7,888 bases of DNA from Planctomycetaceae bacterium. GTDB taxonomy: Bacteria; Planctomycetota; Planctomycetia; Pirellulales; UBA1268. Under the pieces are notes generated by a model that saw only the letters and a program-made list of their open reading frames with translations, had not been told where the DNA came from and made no database searches. The position numbers were made by a program, and so were the translations under genes. Shown here piece by piece: positions 1 to 6,190 of this stretch (positions within the stretch are counted from its first letter, which is position 1; each line of letters opens with the position of its first letter). Location of the stretch: positions 1 through 7,888 of the forward strand of contig SIAG01000185.1 in NCBI GenBank assembly GCA_009691925.1, in the 5' to 3' direction.

Positions 1-283
1 GGAGGCTCGTGCCGATCGGCTGGAAGGGGCCGCGGAACTCCGCCGGGGCGTTGGGCTTCATGTCGAAGGTGTCGAGCTGCGACGGGCCGCCATGCATCCA
101 GACGAGGATCACGCTCTTGCGCGACTTCGCGCCGGGATGGATCAGCCCGGCGGTCTCCGCCCGGACAAGCTCGGGGAGCGACAGCCCGAAGGCCCCCAGC
201 GCCCCGATGTGGATGGCGCGGCGGCGCGAGATCCGGTCGCACATCGCCCGCGAAGGGGTTGTGTGCCCGAGGATGGAGAGCAT
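1..283 (-). CDS. DUF1501 family protein, N-terminal part (cut by window edge)
   Basis: The first 94 residues of a DUF1501 (PF07394) protein are visible on the minus strand; the rest lies beyond position 1. The ATG at 283 is preceded by GGGAG (292-296) with 8 nt spacing, which supports this start. Residues 19-43 form a twin-arginine-like leader: SRRRAIHIGALGAFGLSLP, then an ELVRAE cleavage region. The family's signature strand and metal-site region follows at about 58-76, with HGGPSQLDTFDMK at 64-76, then APAEFRGPF at 79-87. DUF1501 proteins belong to the alkaline-phosphatase-like superfamily and are very numerous in planctomycetes, but their substrates are unknown. The leader suggests folded export through Tat, which is an inference. 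The gene is a paralogue of the complete one at the right end and reads away from the small pseudogene at 752. The family call is firm; the function is not known. Confidence 0.88.
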   Translation of the reverse strand, partial: MLSILGHTTPSRAMCDRISRRRAIHIGALGAFGLSLPELVRAETAGLIHPGAKSRKSVILVWMHGGPSQLDTFDMKPNAPAEFRGPFQPIGTSL

Positions 284-751
284 GGTGGAAACTCCCAGAA
301 AGCGACAGGAAGGGGCCGAGGAGGCCGCTCGCCCTCCTGATAACGCTACGGCCAGATTAGCGTCAGAACCAAAATAGGCTCTCGCCAACCCTCAAATCTA
401 CCCCAGAGACCGTGCCCGGGTAGCCCCGGGCTTCCGCCAGACCGGTGCGGGAAGTCCTTCGCGGGAAAGGGGTTAAAGCCGCCGGGGAGGGCCGCGCCGC
501 CCTCATCCCCCGTGTACCAGGAGGTGGATCGCGGGGACTTTTACCGCAGCGAAAAGCCGCGTGCCGGGCTCGATCGAGAGCTCGGCGGCGGCCGTGTTCG
601 GCCATGCCCCTGCGCACGATCGGCTCGGGGCCAGCATTTTCTGGGTGCGGGCGATGGCCCCCCTCGGGAGCGAGCAGGTCGCAGTAGAATATTGGCAGGT
701 GACCCGCGGCGGTGGTCAACGCGGGATCGTGGAAATCGTGGAGCCATCAGT
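284..751. other. 468-nt spacer without a convincing gene
   Basis: This stretch separates the leftward DUF1501 gene from the rightward small pseudogene, so it should hold their divergent promoters. Open frames exist on both strands, but their translations are rich in Arg, Pro and Gly, lack recognisable motifs and have no good ribosome site. I read them as chance frames of GC-rich DNA. An A/T-rich island at about 355-372 and a TAGAAT hexamer near 685-690 are possible promoter parts, but neither has a matching -35 box at proper spacing. No tRNA, repeat array or clear terminator was seen. Confidence 0.5.
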
Positions 752-976
752 ATGAACACCGGCGACAACCCGATCACGACCGACGCCGAGCTCGAAGCGA
801 CGCTTGAACGCATCCGCCACTTCTAGAGCCAGCTTGTGAAGCTCCGACAGGTGGAGGCCGATCCGGATTCCTACCGGCTCACGGCCTCGGGGTTCCTCGT
901 CGAGGTCGATCGGATGCAGGCGGCCGTGAGGGCGTACTTGAGCCGGCCGACCGATCGGCTAGCCGCATCGGCGTGA
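752..976 (+). pseudogene. Small planctomycete-type hypothetical protein, broken by in-frame TAG
   Basis: ATG at 752 follows a GGAG (740-743) with 8 nt spacing. The frame reads MNTGDNPITTDAELEATLER to about residue 20, then IRHF, then TAG at 824-826. It continues in the same frame as SQLVKLRQVEADPDSYRLTA and FLVEVDRMQAAVRAYLSRPT to a TGA at 974-976. Both halves look like one charged, helix-forming protein of about 74 residues with no leader or membrane segment. I associate this pattern (ITTDAELEATLERI, then LRQVE, then a mid-chain Tyr-Arg-Leu and a VDRM helix) with small uncharacterised planctomycete proteins, where the broken codon would be Gln; this is from memory and unverified. The simplest reading is one CAG-to-TAG change in a dying gene beside a dead insertion sequence. 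A restart at GTG 836 or read-through cannot be excluded. Function unknown. Confidence 0.6.
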
Positions 977-1065
977 ATGCCCAGCGGCGGCATGAGCCAT
1001 TGCTCGACGCGTCAACGACGAGCCCATCTGGTTCATGACCGAGCCAGGCTAGGTCAAAAAGATCC

Positions 1066-1092
1066 GGCTCTTCAGCACAATCCGTGGGTGAA
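1066..1092 (+). repeat. Left terminal inverted repeat of the ISL3 element
   Basis: It begins GGCTCTTCAGCACAATC and continues CGTGGGTGAA. Read inward, it matches the complement of 2625-2651 at 23 of 27 positions, with mismatches at positions 2, 6, 13 and 18. A second GGCTCTTC occurs 43 nt further in, at 1109-1116, and could be a sub-terminal transposase contact; that is only a guess. Confidence 0.82.
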
Positions 1093-1389
1093 AAGGGGGC
1101 TTGAGAGCGGCTCTTCCGCGCGCCTACAAGAGCGCACCGCTGGGCTGATCGCTACCGTCAGCGGCGTTCCAGTTCGGATGGATTGGCATCCACCAAAGCG
1201 CGGCGCCTCGCGATGCGACTTGCCACTTCGCGGGTTCCCTCCCGCGCCGCAAACCCCGGCATGCGGCGGCGGTTCGCCGCCTGAAAGCACCGCCCTTCGG
1301 GCGGACCATGGAGAGAAAGAGGCATCCTGCGGCGTCATACGAAAAAGTTGTGATTGCTGAGACAGCCCCTCTCCCGGAGCCACCGCAGG
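1093..1389 (+). other. Hairpin-rich non-coding left arm of the ISL3 element
   Basis: Between the left terminal repeat and the transposase ATG lie 297 nt with no credible reading frame but dense dyad symmetry. The hairpins are GGATG/CATCC (1176-1191), CGCGGG/CCCGCG (1229-1246), GGCGG/CCGCC closing a TTCG loop (1268-1281) and CCGCCC/GGGCGG with a TTC loop (1290-1304). A perfect 11-bp inverted pair, GCATCCTGCGG at 1322-1332 and its complement at 1383-1393, has 50 nt between the arms, and its right arm overlaps the transposase start codon. The long arm is unusual for a simple ISL3 element. It could be a nested palindromic repeat, a structured leader limiting transposase translation, or a small RNA. 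None of these is shown by the sequence alone. Confidence 0.5.
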
Positions 1390-2645
1390 ATGCAACTCAA
1401 GAGTATTCTCAATCGTGTCGAGCCGCTCAAGTCCTTCGTCTACACGCACGCGATATTCGTCGAGAGAGCCGGCGTGGAGCCCTTCACCGAGGTCGAGATC
1501 AAGCCCCGGGCCAATGGCCGGCCGATCTGCTCGGGCTGCGGCAAGAAGCGGCCCGGCTGCGATCGACTCGCGGCCAGAAGGTTCGAGTTCGTCCCGCTGT
1601 GGAACATCGCGGTGTTCTTCGTCTACGCTTTGCGGCGGGTCGATTGCCCGAAGTGCGGCGTGACCGTCGAGCGCGTGCCGTGGGCCGAGGGCAAGGAGCA
1701 TCTGACGACCACCTACCGCTGGTTCCTCGCTCGATGGGCGAAGCGGCTGTCGTGGAAGGAGACTGCGGTCGCCTTCAACACGACATGGGACAACGTGTTT
1801 CGAGCCGTAAAACATGCCGTTTTGTGGGGCATCGCCCATCGTGATCTCTCCGGGATCGAGGCGATCGGCGTGGACGAAATGCAGTGGCGCAGCGGCCACA
1901 CCTACCTCACACTCGTCTACCAGATCAGCGGCGTCAAGTGACTGCTGTGGGTCTCCCATGAGCGAACCGAACAGAGCCTGCGACGCTTCTTTGAGATTCT
2001 GACCGATGACGTCAAAGCCGGCATCGGGGATTGTGTGCAGCGACATGTGGAAGCCCTATCTCAACGTGATCGCCGAGCAGATCCCCGCCGCGATCCAAGT
2101 GCTGGATCGTTTCCACATCATGCGGAATATGAACGTCGCTTTTTGTAAAGGTGCGACGAACGGAGGTCGCCGAGCTGCGACGAGACGGCTGGGAGCCGAT
2201 CCTCACCAAGTCCCGGTGGTGCCTGCTCAAGAGGCCGGAGAATCTCACCGAAAGCTAGGCGGCAAAGCTCGCCGATCTGATGCAATACAATCTCAAGAGC
2301 GTTAAGGCCCATCTGCTCCGCGAAGACTTTCGGCGATTCTGGGAGTTCGCCAACCCGATACTCGCCGGGAAGTTCCTCGACTCCTGGTGCAAACGAGTGA
2401 TGCGCAGTCGCCTTGGCCCGATGAAGAAAGTCGCCCGGAGCCTGCGGCGGCATCGCCGTCTGATCCTCAACTGGTTTGAAGCTGGTGGGACGATCTCGTC
2501 GGCAGCTGTCGAGGGTCTCAATGGCAAAGGGAAATTGACCAACAGAAAAGCGCTCGGTTTCAGAACCCCTCAAGGCATCGAATTCGCCCTGTTTCACACA
2601 ATGGGACGCTTACCAGAGCCGGAATTCACCCACAGATTCTGCTGA
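1390..2645 (+). pseudogene. ISL3-family transposase, disabled by two stops and two frameshifts
   Basis: With the lesions repaired the gene would encode about 417 residues, normal for ISL3 transposases. It begins MQLKSILNRVEPLKSF. Cys47, Cys50, Cys57, Cys86 and Cys89 mark the N-terminal zinc ribbon. A helix-turn-helix-like segment follows at about 110-145, then the first catalytic Asp in GVDEMQW (Asp162). Lesion 1 is TGA at 1939-1941, just before LLWVSHERTEQ. Lesion 2 is a one-base gain near 2020-2032, after which SDMWKPYL and VLDRFHIMRNM (second Asp region) continue in the next frame. Lesion 3 is a one-base gain near 2135-2148, probably in a T run. Lesion 4 is TAG at 2256-2258 in TES(stop)AAKLADL. 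The last part holds the catalytic Glu in AAVEGLN and ends THRFC inside the right terminal repeat. Both stops fit C-to-T changes (CGA to TGA, CAG to TAG). The family call is firm and the gene is dead. Confidence 0.9.
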
Positions 2646-2651
2646 GGAGGC
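2625..2651 (-). repeat. Right terminal inverted repeat of the ISL3 element
   Basis: Read inward from 2651 it starts GCCTCCTCAGCAGAATC and matches the left repeat at 23 of 27 positions. The last transposase codons and the TGA at 2643-2645 lie inside it, a compact arrangement that supports placing the element end here. Confidence 0.82.
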
Positions 2652-2813
2652 CCTTTTCATGCCACAAACGCCCTTGTGAAGGTTGAAGAAAAGATAGAGT
2701 GGTAAAAATGTGCTCGAGTGCTTGGACAATCACGAAGGATCGTAGCCATCAGCCGCCCATACGGATACCTTGTACAACCCTTACGATGCGTGAGCCCCGC
2801 GAGCCGCTCCCGA

Positions 2814-4094
2814 TCAACTTCGAGGGTCAGGCAGCACCAGCCCCAGGGGCGTGCGTCTGATGCGGTCTTCGCCGCGGCGGAACGTCTCCCAGGCTTCGGC
2901 GTAACTGAGATCCTCGCGCTTGGCGAGCCTCAAGCAAGAGTAGCCCAGGAACGAGGCGATGAGGATCCGGAAGGGCGTCATGGTTTGTGAGAGGTCGACC
3001 GTCATTGCAATCCGCCGCAGGGCATCGGTTTCCCGGCCCCACGTGGCCGCGTAGGCCGCCAACGCAGCATCCAGCGAATCGCGATGGTCGTGCAGGCACT
3101 GGGCGATCACCGTCGCGCCTTCCATGGCCGCGTTGACCCCCTGGCCCACGGGAGGCACCGGATGACCGGCGTCGCCCAGAAGCGCCACCCGCCCGGCCAC
3201 GAGCGACGAGCAACGCTTGGTCTTGCCGGTCGGTAGACACTCCCGCTGGCTGAACTGCTCCACTTGTGTGTCGGAGGCGAAATACCGCAGCAGGGGATGC
3301 CCCCTGTCGAGAAAACGAGCGGCATCCGCGGTAGAGTCGAATGCGATCGTGCCGCTGAACCCGATCTGGCAGAACCAGCGCGGATCTGCCGGCCCTCCGG
3401 GGCCGTTGATCGCCCCGGCCACAGCCGTCACGGGATGAACCGCAAGGACATAAAGGTACTGCGGATCGAGCTCATCGAGGTGCTGGTCGAGGTGCAGCAT
3501 CAGGGAGTGGTTGCCCAGGTCGGCTCCCTCGACGGCAAACCCACTGGTGTGATCGGCGATGGACCGCCGCACGCCGCTGCCGCCGCCGTCGCAGCCCACG
3601 ACCAGATCGAACCGTCGCAGCTCGCCGGCCCCGTCGGCCCGCGACGCGATCCGGAGTTGTGGCTGCCAGGCATCGACGATCGTCGCCTCCGCCCCAAAAT
3701 GGACGGCCACGGAATCTGCATGCCGCTCCAGCAGGTGGGCCTGCAGACAGCGGCAGATGTCACCACGGCTCCCCGTCCAGCCCCTGCCGTGGTACGGCTC
3801 ATCCGTGAAGCCAGCCCCGAGCCGACGAAGCCAGGGGTGGGGGGCGATCTTCAGCCCCTTGAAGTGGATAAGCCCGGCATCGAAACGATCGGTGATGCCG
3901 ATGAAGCGTGCTGCACGCAGACCGTGGCCCGTAATGTCGATCGTGTAGCTGCGATCGGGGTTGTAGGTTTCGGCGCTGAAGTGGTCTTCGGCACGCTCGA
4001 AAACCGCAATCTCGAACCCGCCCTGCTGGGCCAACGCCGCAGCCAGCGTCAGGCCCGCGGGCCCACCACCGACGATCGCCACGCTGATGGTCAC
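2814..4094 (-). CDS. FAD-dependent monooxygenase (PHBH fold, kynurenine 3-monooxygenase-like)
   Basis: This is a 426-residue flavoprotein of the FAD_binding_3 (PF01494) group. Such enzymes use NAD(P)H and O2 to hydroxylate aromatic or other organic substrates. The N-terminal Rossmann motif is VAIVGGGPAG (Gly9, Gly11, Gly14), with Glu33 ending the second strand (AVFERAED) to bind the ribose. Arg110 lies in SRGDICRCL, the DG motif is LVVGCDGGGSGVRR (164-177), and the GD motif is LLGDAGHPVPPVGQGVN (305-321). YNPDRSYTIDITGHGLRAA (44-62) resembles the segment after the cofactor fold in kynurenine 3-monooxygenases. Start choice: GTG at 4094 has GAGGA (4101-4105) 6 nt upstream and places the Rossmann strand at the N-terminus as usual; a TTG 60 nt upstream has neither. 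There is no signal peptide or membrane anchor, so it is cytoplasmic. It lies 208 nt downstream of the ceramidase-like gene and may or may not share its transcript. No pathway partner is visible, so the substrate is unassigned. Confidence 0.85.
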   Translation of the reverse strand: MTISVAIVGGGPAGLTLAAALAQQGGFEIAVFERAEDHFSAETYNPDRSYTIDITGHGLRAARFIGITDRFDAGLIHFKGLKIAPHPWLRRLGAGFTDEPYHGRGWTGSRGDICRCLQAHLLERHADSVAVHFGAEATIVDAWQPQLRIASRADGAGELRRFDLVVGCDGGGSGVRRSIADHTSGFAVEGADLGNHSLMLHLDQHLDELDPQYLYVLAVHPVTAVAGAINGPGGPADPRWFCQIGFSGTIAFDSTADAARFLDRGHPLLRYFASDTQVEQFSQRECLPTGKTKRCSSLVAGRVALLGDAGHPVPPVGQGVNAAMEGATVIAQCLHDHRDSLDAALAAYAATWGRETDALRRIAMTVDLSQTMTPFRILIASFLGYSCLRLAKREDLSYAEAWETFRRGEDRIRRTPLGLVLPDPRS

Positions 4095-4100
4095 GTTGTG

Positions 4101-4105
4101 TCCTC
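4101..4105 (-). promoter_or_regulatory. Ribosome binding site setting the monooxygenase GTG start
   Basis: GAGGA on the minus strand ends 6 nt before GTG 4094. It decides for this GTG over the upstream TTG in the same frame, which would add 20 residues ahead of the Rossmann strand. Confidence 0.65.
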
Positions 4106-4302
4106 GAGGATTCCGCCAGGGCCCGATCCTAGGCTCGAGAGCATCCGCCGCCAACGCGAGCCATCGTTCTCAAGGGGCCGTGCCACCCCAAGACAACCCA
4201 TGGCCCAGATGCCTACCCGAATCGAGCAACAGCACCGCGCCGGTCATCGATGCGGCACCATCGATCAACCAGAAGCGCTTGTTATCAGATCGATCGGCCG
4301 CT

Positions 4303-5832
4303 TTACTCCGCGCCGAGCCGCGAAAACATCCGCGCGGCGCCATCCCGGAAGATCTGCTCCCACTCTGGGGCCACGAGGCAGTCGCAGTCTTCTTGGGCGT
4401 AGCCGGTGTTGGCCCGCTGGCGGGCCGTGGGCAGGTAGTGGAGATAGCCGTTGGTGTAGCCGGCGACGAAGGCCGTCGGATGGCCAGCGGCCTGCTTGAC
4501 GTCGAGGCCGACTCCCGAGACGAGCTCTCCAGGGAAGGTTACGAGCCGGAAGTCGCCGACCCGCAAGCCACCGATCTCGGCGTCGAGTGGTGCTCCGCCG
4601 GCCGAGTCGCGGCGGGCGAGATGAGACTTCAGAAGGGCGAGATTGACGTTGAGGCGCGTGATCCGCTCCATCGCGTCGATGTTGTTTCGATAGGCCGCGA
4701 CCTCGGCTGCGAGGAGCCGATCGTGCTCGGCCGTCTCGTCAACGCCGTCAGCCGCGAGGGCACGCTCGTGGAGCGTTCGATGCCGCGACCGCCCCGGGTC
4801 GCCGGGGAAGACCGCCTGCGCGACCAGCACCGGGAGAAACTGCTCGAAGGAGATGTTTGTCGGGGTGAGCCCCTCGACAATCGCCGTCCGTTCCGCTTCG
4901 AGGTGTTCGATCCGCGCCTCGTAATCGGTGCCGCGCGGCAGGCGGACAAGCTCGCTGGCGATCCGCAGCGGCGCGTCGGCCGACGTGTCGATTTTTCGCA
5001 GCCCCGCAAGCACCGTCCCGCCGAGCATGCTCCCGAGTGGCTCGGCATCGGCCGGCCGGTCGACTTCCTTGTAGCGGACGGGGTTGATGTCGCCGCCACA
5101 GCCCTGGACAAAAAACGCCACCGTGCCTCCTCCGAGCGCTTCCTCGACGAGCCTGGAGGCGACGGCGGGGAAATCGGCCGACGTGCCGCGGCGCGGCGGA
5201 TTCATGATCGGATGGCAGGCAAAGAGATAGACAACGGCCAGCGGCGAGCCATCGAGGCGATCGAGCTCGAGAAGGCCTACCTGCGGATCGATCGGGGCGG
5301 TGGCGGCGATCGCGTCGTCGGCCGGCATCGCATAGGCCCGGCGCATGTCGGCTTGCGAGAGGTCGACGAGATCGACGCGCCGGTTCTCGCTGATCCGCGC
5401 TTCGCTCGCCGTGCCCGTGCCCGCCTTGACTGCCACCAATCTCTGCTTCGCGGCCGCGACCGCCGCCACGACCCGGTCAGCGACATCAGCGCAGACGGCC
5501 GCATGACAATGGCTGGCGTTGACGATCACCCCTTCCGGTGGAATGGCGTGCTCGCGGGCGAGGCGCGCCCGGAGGTCGGCCAGAAACTGGTCACCAATCG
5601 GGCCGATCCCGCCGATGGCGACAGCGTCGATCGTGACGAGCACCCCGCGCCGCCCCTCCTGCTCGAGGAGGAGCACCTTCGCCATCGAAGGATCGTGCAC
5701 CTTCTCGGCGCCGGGATCGGTGACATCGACCACCGCCGTGCCGGCCCGCAGTTCGGCCGCGGCAAGCGGCCCGCAGGCGGTCGCCAGGGCGACGCTGCCG
5801 AGGAACGCGAGCGAAACACAGCGTGCGCTCAT
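4303..5832 (-). CDS. Secreted neutral/alkaline ceramidase-like amidase
   Basis: This 509-residue exported protein resembles the neutral/alkaline non-lysosomal ceramidase family (PF04734), zinc amidases that cut the N-acyl bond of ceramides. Residues 1-27 are a signal peptide (hydrophobic core SLAFLGSVALATA, cleavage near PLAAA/E); the Cys at 20 makes a weak lipobox possible. The mature part begins ELRAGTAVVDVTDPG, typical of the family. Candidate zinc ligands in family order are the His of NASHCHAA (108, 110), His207 in LFACHPIMNPP, Glu436 in TFPGELVSG, and a Tyr in GYTNGYLHYLPT (463 or 466). SADFPAVASRLVEE (218-231) and FVQGCGGDINPV (241-252) are also family-like. A long charged helix, probably coiled coil, spans about 304-325. 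The start overlaps the stop of the upstream FmdB gene as ATGA, which fixes ATG 5832 and implies translational coupling. Planctomycetes carry many such proteins of unknown substrate, so true ceramidase activity is not implied. Confidence 0.78.
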   Translation of the reverse strand: MSARCVSLAFLGSVALATACGPLAAAELRAGTAVVDVTDPGAEKVHDPSMAKVLLLEQEGRRGVLVTIDAVAIGGIGPIGDQFLADLRARLAREHAIPPEGVIVNASHCHAAVCADVADRVVAAVAAAKQRLVAVKAGTGTASEARISENRRVDLVDLSQADMRRAYAMPADDAIAATAPIDPQVGLLELDRLDGSPLAVVYLFACHPIMNPPRRGTSADFPAVASRLVEEALGGGTVAFFVQGCGGDINPVRYKEVDRPADAEPLGSMLGGTVLAGLRKIDTSADAPLRIASELVRLPRGTDYEARIEHLEAERTAIVEGLTPTNISFEQFLPVLVAQAVFPGDPGRSRHRTLHERALAADGVDETAEHDRLLAAEVAAYRNNIDAMERITRLNVNLALLKSHLARRDSAGGAPLDAEIGGLRVGDFRLVTFPGELVSGVGLDVKQAAGHPTAFVAGYTNGYLHYLPTARQRANTGYAQEDCDCLVAPEWEQIFRDGAARMFSRLGAE

Positions 5833-6056
5833 CCCCCCATCCCCCCGCACCCGCCCATGCCGCACTGCGGCTTGCCGCAGCCGCCGGGCTCGGGGGAGGC
5901 GTATCCTTTGCCACCGGCGACATGCCCGGCGACGACACTCAACAGCTTGTCGAGTTTCTGGCTATGGCAGTGGGGGCACTTTGGCGTGTCGTCGCCGCGG
6001 ATGAGCAGTTCAAAGCTCTTGTCGCACTTTCGACAGACGTATTCATAGAGAGGCAT
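5829..6056 (-). CDS. FmdB-family zinc ribbon protein
   Basis: This 75-residue protein begins MPLYEYVCRKCDKSFELL, the hallmark start of the FmdB zinc-ribbon family (PF09723). Cys8, Cys11, Cys27 and Cys30 form two CxxC knuckles. The family was named from a formamidase regulator, but most members have no established function. The C-terminal tail (58-75) is Gly-rich with Cys60, Cys65, Cys70, Met67 and Met73, a common trait of the family and possibly metal-binding. Start: ATG 6056 gives the conserved N-terminus. A GTG 42 nt upstream in the same frame adds residues unlike the family, so it is rejected. A GGAG lies 11 nt before the ATG, a rather long spacing. The stop codon overlaps the ATG of the ceramidase-like gene by four bases (ATGA), so the two are probably co-transcribed and coupled. 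The gene is divergent from the DUF1501 gene, with 134 nt between the starts. Confidence 0.88.
   Translation of the reverse strand: MPLYEYVCRKCDKSFELLIRGDDTPKCPHCHSQKLDKLLSVVAGHVAGGKGYASPEPGGCGKPQCGMGGCGGMGG
5833..5856 (-). promoter_or_regulatory. G-quadruplex-capable run abutting the ceramidase-like start codon
   Basis: On the minus (coding) strand there are four G runs of at least three: 5854-5856, 5850-5852, 5841-5846 and 5833-5838. The gaps are 1, 3 and 2 nt, which meets the usual G3+N1-7 rule. The last run touches ATG 5832. It encodes the Gly-rich end of the FmdB protein and uses GGG codons where earlier tail codons are GGC. In mRNA such a fold could block or tune initiation of the second gene, or the G runs could serve as its ribosome site. 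Formation is an inference from sequence only. Confidence 0.45.
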
Positions 6057-6177
6057 GGCGCGCTTCGCTCCGGGGTTTTTAGAGTATGAATCGTACACCG
6101 AACCGAGCGCTAGCCGATCGCCCTTCGCTTCCGCCCCATCCGGCGGGTAAAAATGAGTCTTGGCCCTTGATCCCGCT

Positions 6178-6183
6178 GAGGAG
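6178..6183 (+). promoter_or_regulatory. Ribosome binding site setting the DUF1501 GTG start
   Basis: GAGGAG lies 7 nt before GTG 6191. The upstream ATG at 6086 in the same frame has no such site and would place 35 Pro-rich residues ahead of the leader, so GTG 6191 is preferred. Confidence 0.7.
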
Positions 6184-6190
6184 CTCCCCC

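Larger units (their letters stand above)
1066..2651 (+). mobile_element. ISL3-family insertion sequence, inactive
   Basis: The element is bounded by imperfect 27-bp terminal inverted repeats (1066-1092 and 2625-2651, 23 of 27 matching) that start with G(G/C)CTC(T/C)TCAGCA. It contains one ISL3-type transposase reading frame, and the transposase stop codon sits inside the right repeat. The 1,586-bp length is near the upper end for simple ISL3 elements because 297 nt of non-coding DNA lie between the left repeat and the transposase start. ISL3 elements normally make 8-bp target duplications. The flanking octamers here (1058-1065 and 2652-2659) do not match, so one flank has changed or the ends are slightly misplaced. 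The transposase carries four disabling lesions, so the element cannot move on its own. Confidence 0.85.

Noticed and set aside
363..719. A 118-codon minus-strand frame in the left spacer
   Set aside because: Arg/Pro-rich, no motif, no ribosome site; overlapping frames of similar length exist on the other strand.
1072..2046. A 324-codon minus-strand open frame across the IS
   Set aside because: The plus strand of the same DNA encodes the ISL3 zinc ribbon and first catalytic Asp region. The minus frame has no recognisable content.
752..2645. Genome-wide reassignment of UAG or UGA as the cause of the in-frame stops
   Set aside because: The transposase also has two frameshifts, both UAG and UGA are involved, and every other gene in the window is intact and ends at ordinary stops, so local decay is simpler.
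2708..2860. A short plus-strand frame right of the IS starting MCSSAW
   Set aside because: About 50 codons, without a ribosome site, running into the antisense of the monooxygenase 3' end; no family resemblance.
4095..4154. Upstream TTG start for the monooxygenase
   Set aside because: It would add 20 residues before the Rossmann strand and lacks a ribosome site, while GTG 4094 has GAGGA at 6 nt.
4246..4265. A 7-bp hairpin (ATCGATG/CATCGAT) downstream of the ceramidase-like gene, considered as a terminator
   Set aside because: No T tract on the transcript side, and it is built from the GATCG-type words that are common throughout the window.
3264..4499. A 411-codon plus-strand open frame
   Set aside because: Antisense to the FAD monooxygenase and to the tail of the ceramidase-like gene; no motif or ribosome site.
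4087..6048. A 653-codon plus-strand open frame
   Set aside because: It lies antisense to the ceramidase-like and FmdB genes, whose minus-strand translations carry clear family motifs. Its own product is Arg/Asp-rich without domains, as expected of the shadow frame in GC-rich DNA.
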